Positions 10,949 to 23,418 of a stretch of 64,000 bases of DNA are shown here, in pieces. Under the pieces are notes generated by a model. That model was not told where the DNA came from. It did no database searches and was given only the letters and a program-made list of their open reading frames with translations. Source of the stretch: Ophthalmolycus amberensis. Its lineage: Eukaryota > Chordata > Actinopteri > Perciformes > Zoarcidae. Location: contig JAFEUB010000911.1 in NCBI GenBank assembly GCA_024529925.1, positions 216,001 through 280,000 on the forward strand, in the 5' to 3' direction. Each line of letters starts with the position of its first letter. Position 1 is the first letter of the stretch. The translations under genes and the position numbers were made by a program.

Positions 10949-13900
10949 GTGGGCACACACAACTCATCGAAATCACAACACGCATATTTACTCATATGTC
11001 CATAATTAACAAACCCAGCAAAGCAGACATATAGTTAACACTTGTGACTTCACATGCATGAACAAACAAAACACACGTGTGTGTAGGATGGTAATAAAGG
11101 TCAGTGTTAACCACCCTCCAGCTTTGCGTCTCTGCCTCTGTCAGTCACACCTGTACAGCACCGCAGGTAGCCAACCCACAAGAAGATGCACTCCTGAGCA
11201 CAGTGACAACACACACACACACACACCCTGACTTCATGACTACTGTACACTCCCACACATGGATACCTGCGATGACAGTGATTGTTCTTTTGCCATCTAT
11301 TCTGCTCTCAGCGGCTGTCTGTTTCTATCGTGAGGACATCTATGTTAACAAGTAGTGCTGACATTTTGTTTGTGTTGATGCGTACACATCCTGGGCATCA
11401 TCGTGTGCCTAACCGCTTCCTTTGCATTTTGTTGCGGATAAAAACTGAGGGACTGTGCAGAAATGATTAGGATTAAAATCTTTTTTATCAGATTCACTCT
11501 TAGATTTATAGTAAAAAAAAATATTTTAAAAGATAAAATAGATGGCTTTGCGTTTTATTTTTATTTTTACGATGCACTCTGTGGACCAGCCGTCTGGAGT
11601 AAACATCTCCAGCAGGCCTTGTCATGCCACTCAGTATGTTGTGTAATTGATTTGATGGACATTTTTATTATTTTTGTCATGTTTGCTATAAATTGTGTTT
11701 ATATTATTAAATTGTGTTGTGCTTTTTGTCGACGATGCGGTCCAAAGAAAATATGATAATGTTGGAGGGGGGTTATGCTTTAAAAAAAAGATCCTCATCA
11801 TTCACTTTCATTCAGTCCCCAACATGTTCTGAAATGATATGCCTGTCATCATTGGCTGTACTGATACTTGCACATTTAAACAAGTCTAAAGTAGTATTTG
11901 TCACGTAACGCCAACAAGCACACAGACAGCTTCATAGCTTCCACCGCCTCCCAAAAATGTCCGTCACCTTTCTGATGTCATCTGTTCTTTGCAGGCATGG
12001 AGGTGCAGCGGCCCAAACGCCAGGTGTCCAGCGAGGTGGAGGGCGAGGGTCTGTCAAGTAGCGTCGGCACCGCCGACAGCCCCGACCTCTATGTGAAGAG
12101 CGCGGGCTCCGACGACCCCTCGAACGACGCCGCCACCCCTGACCTCAGCCCCCCTTCCTCCTCACCGCCCCACACGCCGCCTCCTCCCGCCCGGCCGTCC
12201 CAGCGCAGCAAGAGTGCCCGCTTCCATCGACAGACCGCCGTGGACCACGGGGACAAGAGTAAGGACGGTGAGAAAGGTGGGGGAGGAGGGCAGACGGAGA
12301 TCCAGGTGATGGTGGAGGGGGGAAGCGGGAAAGTCGAAGGCGACGGAGGAGGAGCAGGAGGAGGGAAGGGGGAGCACCCACGGGCCAACAGCTGGAGCGA
12401 GGACAAGAGGAGGGGGGTGTTGTCAAAAGCGGGAGGTGGGCTCAGCGGACAAGGAGCGAGCCGGACCAACGGACACAAACACAGCTCCTCCAATCACAAG
12501 TCCCGGGAGCATGGATCATCCAATCACAGACAGGCCAGTGGGGACAGGTGGACGGAGTCGTCCTCGTCGGCCTCTTGGACATCGGGGCACAGGGGTGTGC
12601 AAGGTCGGGGGGGCCGGCTGCTGGAGCAGGATGAGGAGAAAATTAGCAATTATGAGATGGAGATGAAGCCTTTACAGCCCAGAGACTCCACTACCCACAA
12701 GCCCCATGGGCACGGGGAGGAGAGGCCCGGGCACAGTCATGCTCACGGAGAGGGGCGCTCGCACACAGTGCAGCGACAGAGGCATAAGAACCGAGACGGG
12801 AGGGAGGGAAAAGAGGGGAAAGAAGGGGGTAAAGACTCAGCGCACAAGCTGGACAGAGCGGGGGAAAAGATGGATTCACGGCCTCTGCGTCGGGACCTCA
12901 CCCTCTCCCCCCCTCTGAAGTCCTCCCCCATCACACCGGAGCAGCAGGACCACAGCCTCTTGCAGAGCAAAGGCAACTCGGTAAGACTCATACCGAGAAC
13001 ACCAGCAAATACAAATACAACACCCAACGAACTCTGAAAGATGAGATTAAAGCGACACAAGATTTTGCGTTTCACAAAACTGCTGGTGTCCTCAACACGA
13101 CACTGCACTTTACTCTCAGGCAATTCGCATAGTCACTGAAATCCCCTTTGGTACACAGGCAGTTTGAGTTGAAATTTAAGAGAAAAATACAAAACGGGCT
13201 CTTACAGCAGCACAGAAAGCACTCTTTCCAGAGCTCACCTCAGTGAACAAATGATCATTGCCTTCACCTCAGCAGCCACTGTGAATTAACAGCAGACCGC
13301 CATAACATTACATTCCTGAAAAATTCCATCAGTGCAGATTTAAATATTTGCCACTGCAATAGACTGCAATAGTCTGTTTCATCCCTTGTAAAACATCAAG
13401 TCAATCAATTCTGTAGTTTGACTACTAAAAACAATATTAGTTCCAAGATGGTTATATATGTAATGTTTGTAGCACACAGGGACTCCTGGGTGAAAGTCTG
13501 TGTTTGTTTGATTCAACCACCCACCCCAACCTCCCCCCTAACAGGACTTTCTTGCTCTTTATACTACGCCATTTGCTCAAGCCGTCTCATAATGACGAGG
13601 ATCTGTTGACATTGGAGTTAGCTGAATCCTTGTTGCATCTCATAAAGGGTGCCTCGGTATCAGACGCCGAGGGGCACTGACCAAGAGTCGGTATTTGACA
13701 ATTGGAAGTGGGAACAGGTTGTCAGTACAGCCATTGTCATATGTTTGAATTAAGAAAGAACAAAACACACTCATTATTTCCAATTAATGATGCGCAACAC
13801 GAAATTCAGAGCATCTCTATTGCCTCCACACAGCTCTCAGAACTTGGTGACGGCTGACTCGGTGGCTAGCTGTGCTAACAGTGTGATCTGCGGCAACATT

Positions 13901-16900
13901 TCTTACAATGTTAACCTGACGGAGAACCAAAGGGCGGCAATATTAAAGCTCTGAATATCGTATATAGAACCTTTACACCAACCACATACAATACAATCTT
14001 GTTAAATTTAGCTTATGTGTGAAAAAATGTGCAACTAATTAAAGATACACAATGTAGACTATTAACAGTATGGCTAATGCACAAAACGACATTACTTAAC
14101 ACCATTATTTAATCTAATTCAATTGGCTACTGTCTGCAAACTGCATTTCAGAGAAGATTTGAATTTCAACTGCGAATAATAATTGAAACTTCATAAAAAA
14201 TAATACATTTTGAAAGTCCAATCTGACCTCAAAAGGACAGTACAGCCCCTCAGTGTTGCTTGCAGGATCACGCTGGTGTGATTATACACAGCAAAAGGGT
14301 TTAATCAAATAGTAATATTATTTAAGAGAAAATATTTAAATATCGAGATATATTGCGTAAATGGCTGCATAGCCTAAAAATATCGTCATATTATTTATAA
14401 ACCATATCGCACAGCGCTACTGCACAGAGTACCTAACCATCTGAGAATTATAGTGGACATACACGGCTTGAGGAAACGTTTGTTTTGCACACCTCCCTTG
14501 TTTCCTGATCAAACGGAACTGAAGCCAACGCACAGATATGGGTCAAGTTGCAATGCTTAAGTCACCTGTCATATCTTTTCTGAAATACCACTTCCATGAA
14601 TCCGATTGCTCGTTCTTGTATTTGGCACGAACGGCTACGAGTTCACGCTTTGACTCATCCCTAGATTATTCTGCTGTAAGAGTATAATAGGTGCCTGCAG
14701 TTTCACGAACTTCTGTTTTGATTCTGCGCAACATCAGGGGGGCTGCTACATCCAGCAGCTCATTTTGAACATCTGGGTTAATCAAAGTTCTGTTTGTGGG
14801 CAGCTGCTCCGGACGATTCTGGGGCTGTGGATCATAGTTGCACATGCGCATGAACAATTAAGTTTCCTTTATTGAGATCGACCGCATTTCTCCTGTGTCT
14901 ACGTAGGCGACAACACAATACCCCAAACGACTTTTAGATGGTCCCAGTTCCTCTTGTTAAGTGAATAGTCCATGGCAACACATTCCCCCAGCCAGCTTTG
15001 AAACTTGCCCAGTGAAACGGAGTGGGGCTTGCTCGTCTGGTGTTTTTCGCACGCCTGACATAGATGCTTCCAGTCCACAAACCCCTCTCTCGCAAATGGG
15101 CCCTCTGCACCTTTTACAGAAAAGCTCGTCCTTATTTACACCGTATTCCAACCAAGAAAACTGTCCATACCACTTCGATGAGAAGCACTTTGATTTCCCG
15201 TTCCTGACAGGTCAGGGAGGTGCCTTCACATTTGGCTGTGAAGGTGGTTCATCAACTGCAGAGAAATTGCAGAGTGAGTTTGAATTTATCAATTGACGTG
15301 CGATTTGTTTTGCGCAAATTGTTCAGGTTTGGTCTGTTATGTTCAGTTACCTACATTTTTGTGTTTTTTGAAACAAAATGTATTTTGATCAAACTTGGCT
15401 GGGTGGGCCATTGAGTAATGTGGGTTGGCCAGGCCCATTACTGGCTACGCGCCTGGTGTGAACCTCTGCATGGCTCTGTTTGGCCCTATTATCACCGTGT
15501 ACGGTGCATTTGTCATATCTGTCGTGTCACTGCCACACATTGATTTGACTAAAGGATTTGTTGCCCACTGTCATGAGGATACATTCCATCCCCAGTGACA
15601 TAACACAATGTTATCCCACTTATTAAGATAATCCTGGGGGAGAGGCACAAGGTTTAACCTTGTGAAATAAAGAAAGATTTTTTTTTGTGCTACGAGCAAG
15701 CAGGGGGAAGGATTATGCCGTTTTAATATCATTTTTTGGCTACGTCTTGACTCAGGCTGGTGGACGGACCCAATCCTGGTTGATAGTACGGTCGCAGCAT
15801 TAGCTAATGAAACCAAGTGAAAAAGCTGCAAGTGAAAGCCACACATTATAAATACGAGCTCTCCCTCTCTCTTGCGCTCACACACACACACACTCACTCA
15901 CTCTACGTGTGTGTAAACTGTTAAACACAGTTCCACGCTACTCACACAACTTGCTTTGATTCAAATTTGTCTGCAGCAGTGTGATGACTGACACTGTGGA
16001 TGAAGTCGGTTATTTAGTAGTTTAGTGACTGCTGCTGCTGCTGCCACCTGCTACGTGAAAACATGAAGCCTAAAACACACCAAACACGGATACACAGGCG
16101 GAGAGACAACCCCAGCGGTCCTCACTGCACCTTAGTAACAGCAGACTGGCAAACTAGCCCCTTCCTCACCAGAAGGCCCCTTATTGGTTAACCGGCGCTC
16201 TGTTGCTAGGGAACAGCTTATGCCTTGCTTCAACAGCGGCCAATCGGAGGGCGTGTGTCAGTGACAGGGGGGGCGGAGGTGGTGTGTGTGTGTGTGTCTG
16301 TGTGTGTGTTTGTTTGTTTGCAGCCGCAGAGAAGCAAGTGAGATTTGTGTAAGACAGGTTCACAGCACACAAAGATACTATCACAGTCTGATATATACGC
16401 TGCAAACACCATGCTAACACTGGGGCTGCTCACACACACACACACACACACACACACAAAGGACCTCCTTTTACCAATCAATCAAACAAACTTTATTGAT
16501 ATGGTGCTTTTTGCGCAAGATTGCAATACAAAAGTGCATTACATAGAAACGAAAAAAAAGCGTACTATTTTTTTTTTACCTTATCCAGTATGAAGCCTCT
16601 GTACTGAAATAGCACTGCACCTCTGTGTCCACTCGATGACATGAACCAGTCGTCATCATGGAACACAGAAATGAACCTGCGTGCATCCCAAAGGCTCATA
16701 GTTACAGGAACAACACCTCAGTCAGACGTGTCCCCAGATGACCGAGCCCTTCATGGCCCACAATAACAAACACTATCATGACGATCAAGAGATCTTGACA
16801 GTAACAAAATAGAATTACATTGAAGATGAAGGAACAGGTTCGTGGACACAGCAGTAACTGTAAAAAAATAATATCTTAAGGATTCTTTGCTGAAAAACGT

Positions 16901-19900
16901 CAACAGATTGTGATGCCATCGTCAACTCCAGATAGACATTAAAACCTGCTTCTCTGTCGGTCTTAGTGGAAGATCATGGAGCAAGCGAAAGGCCTGAGCC
17001 TATAATGAAGGAGCAGATTTAGCAGGGAGACGTCTTTAAAGCGTTTTTGACATGTTATCAGTCGCTGCTCCAGTGAGGGATATAAAAACCACAGGCAGAA
17101 TCTTAAAATGTCCAAAGAAGAATCGACTTTAAAACAGGTGTATGTATACATAATATGTCCTCGCCTGCTGACTCTGGTCAGCACACACGCTGCTGCATTT
17201 CGGCTGGTCTGCAGTTTATGTAAAGCTGTCTTAGGTGGGCCACAAAAGGAGGCATTACAGTACTGTAGTCAAGCCTGCTAGTGATAAAAGCAGGGATAGG
17301 TCTTTTGGCATCTGCGTCTGAAAGATGTGTCTGTACTTTTGCGGTATTTCCTAAGACGATAAAAGGCAGTGCTGGTGATATTAGGATAAAGGATTATCTT
17401 ATCTTATCTTATCTTATCTTATCTTATCTTATCTTATCTTATTAATATGCGAGCATCAAAATTCAGACGAGGATCAAAAAGCGGACCAAGGATACTGGCT
17501 TGGGGCTTGATGTTTAGTGTCAAGGATTAACTGCACAGGTTCTGTCTCAGAGCCTGTGTTCCAATTATGAAAACTTCTGTCTTTGATCAGTTGTTGGAAA
17601 GTTTGTGACATGAAAGAGCGGGTGGTGGTGTAGCGTGTCATTTTCATCAGGAGACCGGGATTCGCGTCTCGTCCCCAGACCTGCACTGCCTAAACCTGCA
17701 GAATTGTCGAATATTTGCATATGGTCTGCATGGCAATGAAAATGTGGTCCTAAAATGGAGCCTTGGGGCATCCCACAAGTCATAGTTCGCTTCACCTTCG
17801 ACTCACTTTTGGTCCCAGGTCCATTTCTCTACTTTGCTTTCCAATGATAGTACCCCCCCCCCCCCCCCCCCTCGGTGCAGAAGGGATACTCAGGTGATCG
17901 CCACAGTGACAATTGTCTCTGACAAATCAGTGGTCTGCAGTGTTTTAACTCCACCCTATGGGCTCAGCTCGCTTGGAACTTCAACCAAGGTGGAACCAAA
18001 AAAAGTAGTTAGTGTTCACAACTTTTACTAATGAAAAAAACTAAACAGAGCGAGTCGAGTTGAGTAATTTGTGAAAACAGCTGCGTGCTGCTGAGAGATG
18101 AGAGTAAAACTGAACAAAACAGTAAATCTGTAGGCAATAAAACAAAAGATTAGAAGAAGAAGAATAGTTTGATGAGTCACTGCGAGCAACCTTATGAAGT
18201 TATTCATATACAAATGTGAAGCATTATAGTTAATATAGCTTTCCAATGAATTTTCTGAATAATTGTTTGAAAACGGCCTGAAGGATATAAGTTACTTTTC
18301 TTTAAGAGATGCTTCACAGTGGCAGTTCTCAGTTCCAGGGGACGCCAGTAAGCAGGTAAATGATTTGTTTTTTGCCAGCACTTCATCCTCAGGATAATAA
18401 GCATTCTGTTATAAAAGGTGTTTGGTTGGGTCAAGGGAGCTGGTGGGGAGATTAAATTGCATCTCTCTATTAACGACAGCAAAGTGGTTCATAGCAGTTT
18501 CCAGCAAAGGGAAAAGAACAACAATTGGGAGCTTACACTGTTTGTTCTGTGATTATACTTAACCTGATCTTTGTTTTCTCTGAAGAGTACCGCTCTGTGC
18601 TCTGTGCATTTTAATGATTTCACACTCGGAGGATTAAGAATAAACCGGCTCTGTAAGTAAATAGTAGTTATTTAAAAAAAATAGGTTGCGAGTTCAGCAG
18701 TTTTGACTGGGACGTCTGCATTTTTACTGAACCATACTTCAGGATTGAAGAAATAATGGTAGAAATGCTGATTTCAGAGTGCTGTACCAGTCGTAAAGAT
18801 TAAAATAGATTGATTTAGAAATACATTGATGTCATACAATAACATCAATTACAACAATTATCAAAGATAGTGGGAGATTTTCCTAGAATGAATCAACGTA
18901 AACAGCGACACCGCCATACATTTCCTTTAAAAAAGATCAAAAAAGAGTTCACACATGGGTGGATGGATTATTGAACAGGCCTACCAGGCACAGGCCCAGG
19001 GGCACGGATGTCACTTGAAGAGATGCGTACCAACCAGTAAGAGATTCAAAATGTCCATAAAGAAACATTAAACGACCACAAAGAGACACAAAGAGGCCAA
19101 AGAAACTGCAAAAAGATGCAAAACATCTGCAAAGAGACCACAAAGAGACATGCATTGACTATGAAAACACAACACAACTACAGAGAGACACAAACAAAAC
19201 TACAAAAAGGGGCAAAACAACCACGGAGAGACATAAAGCAACTAAAAAGGAGACACAAAAGGACAACAAAAAGAGGCAAAACAACTATAACAAGGGCAAA
19301 AGAGCCACAGACAAAAGACAGCTACAGAAAGACCAAAACAATTATAAAGTGACACAAAAACAACTACAAAGAGATTCAAAATGATCATAAAGAAACGTAA
19401 AACAACCACAAGGAGACACAGAAAGAGACACAAAGAGGCCAAAGCAACTGCAAAAAGATGCAAAACAGCAGGAAAGACACCACAAAGAGACATGCATTGA
19501 CTACAAAAAGTGACAAAACAACCACAGAGAGACAACTTAAAAAAAGGCAAAACAGCCACATACAGAATATTGCTCCAAAAAGATCAAAACAATTACAAAG
19601 TGACACAAAACAACTACAAAGAGACACAAAATGAGCACAAAGAGATACAAAACAACAACAAAAAGACGCTGAACAAGAGGCGATAGGGCCTTTTGCATGT
19701 CTGTGCCAGGGGGCCCTTTGTTTCATGCAATCTGTGAAAATGGACATGCCATCTTACTCAATTCTCATTGTTTTTCCCTCACATTGAGGGCCGACTTAAA
19801 GGTACTGTGTGTAGCATTTCGGACGATCTATTGGCAGTAATGGAATATACTATTACTCAACTATGTTTTCATTGATTTCAGTGTCATCACCTGAAACTCA

Positions 19901-21633
19901 AATTTGTTGTGTTTTCATTAGCTTAGAATGAGAGCGGGTCCTCTTCACAGAGTCCGCCATGAAACGATTAGACTCAATCAACTCCATGCTGTAGTCCTGG
20001 AGGTGAATCCTTTGAGACCAAAAGGCCAAAATACACTTCATGTAAATACTTGTAAAATGTTACATTTCCTAACAAAGGAGACTATTTGTGAGGGATTCAG
20101 CGTGGGGTAAAAAAAAAAGAAAGTCTGCTGCATTGATAATAACGTCAGTGAATATACTAGATTCACTTTCACATATTTACCCAGAGTGGACAGGTGGTCA
20201 GAAAGGCTGGCCTTCACCCGCACGACCCAGGTTGTCAGCCAGCATCTGCTTAAGTGTCCCTGAGCAAGACACTGACTTCCCGCCAGCTCCAGGCTGCCGT
20301 TCTGCAGCCGAGCTCGCCCTCTGACCTGACTCTGTCAGAGAAGCTGGGCCTCCCCGCGGGACCAACGCGGGATTGTATTATTTATCTTAAGAAGCAAAAT
20401 TTCTCCTTCATCGTTGCGCTTCGTAACACGTATCACCGTCGCTGCCGGGTCTTATCTCCACGCGCTGCCAAAGACACTGCAAATATTAAACAGCGTAACA
20501 ATTTATTGCTTTTTTTTTGTTGCAACATTTGTGTTAGATGTGACCATTTGTATTCATGTTTCCAGAAACCACCAACACAAAGCAAACCAGATAACAAGAG
20601 AGCGAAGTACGTGGGACATCTTCTTAGATTGTCTGAGGAAATAGGGTTGACATATCTAGTAAGGATCTGCCCCCCCCCACCCCCCATTTATTCTATAGAG
20701 TGCTGCAGGGATAACATATTTTTGTTGGACAACCCCCCAGAAGTTAGCATCACACTGGCTCCATCGACAAAAGAACAATGGTATGTTTCCATTGGAAACA
20801 TTGCCAAGCTTGTCCCTTTATCTTTTAAACAGCTCAAGCAATTGTTTTGAAATGTGCTGAATAGATGCAAGTTTTTTTCGTACTTGCATGCTATTTCTAA
20901 AGGAATATGGCTGGATAGAGAAAAGAAAGAACACAAACTCTGAAGAGACCATCAACTGTGGCTGACAACTCATACTCCGGATTCATTAGTTTTAGCACCA
21001 CACAGCAGCACTAAAGTAAAGTATCAACATGTATTCAATAAAGGACAACATTGCTGCTGTCAGGTGAAAACCTTGCTAGAGCATTGTGTGTGTGTGTGTG
21101 TGTGTGTGTCTATATATATAGACCCCAGGGCTGTATGATTTTCAGAACCAGTAAAAAAGGCTCCTATAGCGGAAGCGACAGTTTCCAGAATCCCCCTGAC
21201 AGCCGTGGGATTATTGACGTGCCTGCAGTTATGCAAGGTCCAATGAATGTGATATTAAAAGTGTGAAAATATTTCAACACAACAAGAACCCTTCAATCAC
21301 CAATAACTTCATATGAACACATTAATACAATGGAGGGCAATCCTCTACCTTTATGTTTAAAAGGAAACAATTGGTTTGGTCCTTTAAATTGTGTTAACAC
21401 ACAGAAACGTACCACCTTACATTTAACCACGAGGAGGTTTAGAGGTTTGCGTTTCCTTTTACTTTCTCTTCAATGAATCCCCTAATACTGCATCGCATGT
21501 TTATTGTCGTATTAATGTCCAACTGTGGTAATAAGAAATGTGTTGATTTGGTAAACAAGGTAAATGGATGACTATGAATGACTGCGATCAGTTGTGTGTA
21601 TTAGAAGGTTAGATATACTGTCTGTATGAAAAC

Positions 21634-21666
<33 letters not shown>

Positions 21667-21806
21667 GTGTTTGTGTGTGTGCGTCCTGATTATTGACACT
21701 CTCCCCTTTCCTCTCTCCTACGCAGGCCTACAGCTCTATCCTGGTTGTCATGGTGATTCTGCTCAACATTGGAGTGGCTATTTTGTTTATCCACTTTTTT
21801 ATTTAA
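10824..21806 (+). CDS. jph3: jph3, junctophilin-3, C-terminal part (gene-level entry; 3 exons)
   Basis: The joined exons 10824-10948, 11995-12980 and 21726-21806 encode the last 396 residues of junctophilin-3 and a TAA stop. Junctophilins tether the ER/SR to the plasma membrane: N-terminal MORN motifs bind the plasma membrane, and a C-terminal helix anchors in the ER. JPH3 is the brain form. Exon 3 gives the conserved helical segment (HKAQEESRMARVTAK, then FSPSFQH). Exon 4 gives the divergent region, with JPH3-type landmarks RPKRQ, EEKISNYEMEMKPL and LTLSPPLKS. Exon 5 gives the transmembrane anchor. Phases agree at both junctions (1 and 0). The MORN exons lie upstream, outside the window. The JPH3 identity, rather than JPH1, 2 or 4, rests on exon 4 landmarks and on the zcchc14 neighbour. 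I found no obvious AATAAA soon after the stop. Confidence 0.93.
10949..11994 (+). other. jph3 intron between exons 3 and 4
   Basis: The intron is bounded by GTGGGC at 10949 and TTCTTTGCAG at 11994. It contains a short CA run at about 11207-11226 and AT-rich sequence. Nothing else is recognised. Confidence 0.8.
11995..12980 (+). CDS. jph3: jph3 exon 4 (divergent region)
   Basis: This 986-base exon encodes the isoform-specific, probably disordered part of junctophilin-3. It is bounded by TTTGCAG and the donor CG|GTAAGA. Features in order are RPKRQ near the start, a Pro-rich stretch (PPHTPPPPARP), a Gly-rich stretch, a Ser/His-rich stretch, LLEQDEEKISNYEMEMKPL, a Lys/Arg/Glu-rich stretch, and LRRDLTLSPPLKSSPITPE. 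The last two landmarks correspond to human JPH3 segments as I recall them. The exon is GC-rich, so both strands show long shadow frames. Confidence 0.93.
14500..15455 (-). pseudogene. Broken hAT-family transposase (ZMYM1-like, TTF zinc finger/DUF4371)
   Basis: On the - strand, the segment near 15180-15090 reads WYGQFSWLEYGVNKDELFCK, followed by RCR, the pattern of a TTF-type zinc finger. Downstream, 14857-14690 reads PDVQNELLDVAAPLMLRRIK and TEVRETAGTYY, resembling the DUF4371 part of hAT/ZMYM1-like proteins. Stops and frame changes separate the two. The - strand starts at 15455 with CAGGCGCGTAGCCAGTAATG, which looks like a hAT terminal inverted repeat. The 3' part of the transposase (the RNase-H-like catalytic core and dimerisation region) is not visible, so the copy is truncated and dead. 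The element lies antisense within the jph3 intron. Confidence 0.65.
16029..16043 (+). repeat. (CTG)5 short run
   Basis: Five CTG triplets lie in the jph3 last intron. The run is short and not in the position of the human JPH3 repeat linked to disease, as I recall that gene. Confidence 0.8.
16486..18482 (-). mobile_element. Decayed L2-like LINE copy with insertions
   Basis: Fragments of an L2-like ORF2 occur in order on the - strand. 18375-18300 reads LPAYWRPLELRTATVKHLLK, matching the segment before the reverse-transcriptase core. 17790-17720 reads CGMPQGSILGP and FHCHADHMQI, a decayed GVPQGSVLGP and YADD (now HADH, so catalytically dead). 17250-17190 keeps SRLDYCNAS-like coding. The 3' tail (TTTATTGATATGGTGCTTTT on the + strand) sits at 16490-16515. 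Unrelated sequence at about 17830-18200 and a possible SINE-like piece at 17636-17700 interrupt it. Confidence 0.6.
17396..17442 (+). repeat. (ATCTT)9 microsatellite
   Basis: Nine perfect ATCTT units lie inside the decayed L2 region. Confidence 0.95.
19040..19690 (+). repeat. ACAAAGAGAC-type degenerate tandem repeat block
   Basis: About 650 bases are built from variants of AAACAACTACAAAGAGACAC, with AAAAGAGGCAAAACAACCAC forms between. Larger segments recur: 19045-19150 resembles 19375-19500 (AAATG then AAAGAAACGTAAAAC, GAGGCCAAAG, ACATGCATTGACTA). This indicates a higher-order duplication of about 335 bases. The flanks hold GCACAGGCCCAGGGGCAC (about 18990-19005) and TGTCTGTGCCAGGGGGCCC (about 19698-19716), which may be the edges of one mobile unit. 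The hydrophobic open frames on the - strand are by-products of this composition. Confidence 0.75.
19796..19970 (+). mobile_element. 5' part of a TTAA-flanked MITE
   Basis: TTAA at 19796-19799 is followed by AGGTACTGTGTGTAGCATTT, CTATTGGCAGTAATGGAATA and CACCTGAAACTCAAATTTGT, then GAGCGGGTCCTCTTCACAGA and GTCCGCCATG. The same order of blocks occurs in the full copy at 59432-59763. The right half is missing here. Confidence 0.7.
20170..20330. repeat. Possible SINE fragment
   Basis: CTTAAGTGTCCCTGAGCAAGACACTGACTT resembles the middle of fish tRNA-type SINEs. The ends are not defined and no clear A or B box was seen. Confidence 0.35.
21083..21680 (+). repeat. (GT)n microsatellites before jph3 last exon
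   Basis: GT runs occur at about 21083-21108 and 21632-21680, the second interrupted by TTTGT. The second lies about 45 bases upstream of the last jph3 exon acceptor. Confidence 0.9.
21726..21806 (+). CDS. jph3: jph3 last coding exon (C-terminal membrane anchor)
   Basis: After the acceptor CTCCTACGCAG, 26 codons and TAA encode the junctophilin tail anchor: AYSSILVVMVILLNIG followed by VAILFIHFFI. This is a single hydrophobic helix that inserts in the ER membrane, nearly identical to the mammalian JPH3 tail as I recall it. It joins exon 4 in phase 0 (NS|AYSS). Confidence 0.95.
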   Translation, partial: AYSSILVVMVILLNIGVAILFIHFFI

Positions 21807-23298
21807 AGACAGCACCGCTTTCAGAGTCAGCCTATCTATGCTACAAGAACTATACATTTCATGTGAGTATTACCACCCCCCCCTCCCCCCCTTTCGTGTT
21901 GCCCAGCAGGAGGACTGCTACCAGCTGAGGGCTCCACCGATATTTGGGCTAAAGGTAGCTAACCCGTGGCTAACCTCAGCTGAGTTTGGTCCTGCCGTCG
22001 GGAAAAAGAGATGCTGGAGTGCATAGCGAAGTGGACAAAAGAGGGGGTAAACCAGTCCTGGTCTGTGAGGAGGCGATATAGAAAGTGGACTTACGTGAGC
22101 TCCAACAGCTCCGCACAAAGACTCAAGTGGGCTGAACCGGTCTGATCCCCGGGCCTTAAGAGCTGCATTACAGCGAATTGTCTGCTTCCACTGTCTGCAG
22201 ACAGGACTGACAAGACAGACTTTTTTTTTTTTTTTCATCTTCAAATCATAGTTTTCAACAGATTTGTAACTTACAATTTATTCATTAACATTTTGTTTTC
22301 TCTCATGTACGATATGTTGATGAATATATTCTTTATTTTGTAACCCTCCAGCCCTCTTTATATAACTCCTGCCTCTTTGGTTCCTCCGTCTGGCCCGGAT
22401 GTTGTTACCGATGGTTCAGAGTGTGTGTCCATGTGTGTGTGTGTGTGTGGGTGTGTGTGAGCTGGCTAGTCATTGCTTCCACCACATCCGTCTCAATCAT
22501 CCGTCCCCTGCGCTCTGATATCTATCTCCTCTCATTCTCCATCACGTGTATGATGTGCGCGTGTTTGAAATGAGTTTATTTGAGCAGAATGTGAGCGTTT
22601 TTTCTCCCATACAATGTGTGTTTGAATGGCAGCGTGCGTGGTCTCCCCATGTAGCTCCGTGGCCTTTTGCACTTCTCGTGAACTTCACGAGAGCTGCTCG
22701 CCGCTCATCCACAGCTAGCTCTTTGCATTAACCGACGTCTCTTTCCCTCCCACTCTCTTCCCACCTCCACACGCACCAGTCAGAGCACGGAGCTCCCTCT
22801 GAGTCAGTGGTGGTGGTGGTGGTTCAAGACAGGCCCTGTCGGAGGAAGTACTGCATCCACCGGAGCCCAGCCTGTATGTGTAACACCAGAAATATGGCTT
22901 CAAAGGGCAATGTCATACTGATAAATCAGTGGCAAATTGATAAAAGTACAAAAATGCATGCATTTGTACTGTCATATCTCAGTCGTGAGTTGAATCTGAA
23001 AGCAAGAAGAAGAAGAAGAAAAAAGCTTTAAGAAGCACATGTCACGTGCTGCGTTTTGATTGGAGCAGTGTCTGGAGAGGAGGCTGTTTGGTACCCGTGA
23101 TGCTGAGACAAAACAGCAGAGTCGAAAAGAAATCTTCTTACGGGCTGCGATTGGTCTTTGCTGGGTTACATGAAACCGATCGCCGAGTGTGTGAGGGATG
23201 CTCCGAGCGGCCTGGCAGGAACTAAGTGTTTGGAAGGATTTTGGTGAAATGATGCAGGTATAGGTTGTGGCGTGGTAGCGAGCAGCGGCCAGGATCAA

Positions 23299-23299
23299 T

Positions 23300-23331
<32 letters not shown>

Positions 23332-23418
23332 GGCAGGCAGGCAGACAGACAGACAGACAGGCAGGCATAAACACCAGTCACGATTTGTTTTTATAGTCAA
23401 ATGAAGACACCGGGTTTG

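Larger units (their letters stand above)
12981..21725 (+). other. jph3 last intron
   Basis: The intron runs from GTAAGA at 12981 to the acceptor CTACGCAG ending at 21725, 8745 bases. It holds a broken hAT-type transposase (about 14500-15455), a decayed L2 copy (16486-18482), a pentanucleotide microsatellite, the ACAAAGAGAC repeat block (19040-19690), a TTAA MITE fragment (19796-19970) and several GT/CA runs. No other coding exon was seen. Stretches 12981-14480, 15456-16480 and 20330-21720 show only simple repeats and unrecognised sequence. Confidence 0.8.

Noticed and set aside
12089..12493. Long - strand frames opposite jph3 exon 4
   Set aside because: Shadow frames of a GC-rich coding exon; the + strand has matching JPH3 landmarks and splice sites.
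16029..16043. CTG run as a counterpart of the human JPH3 disease repeat
   Set aside because: Only five units, and it lies in the last intron, whereas the human repeat is in an alternative exon near the 5' part of the gene as I recall.
19242..19747. Hydrophobic - strand frames that look like membrane proteins
   Set aside because: The pattern comes from translating the ACAAAGAGAC repeat block.
20254..20850. A 198-codon + strand frame in the jph3 intron
   Set aside because: No recognisable similarity. It passes through a SINE-like piece and a poly(C) run, and no splice or promoter context supports it.
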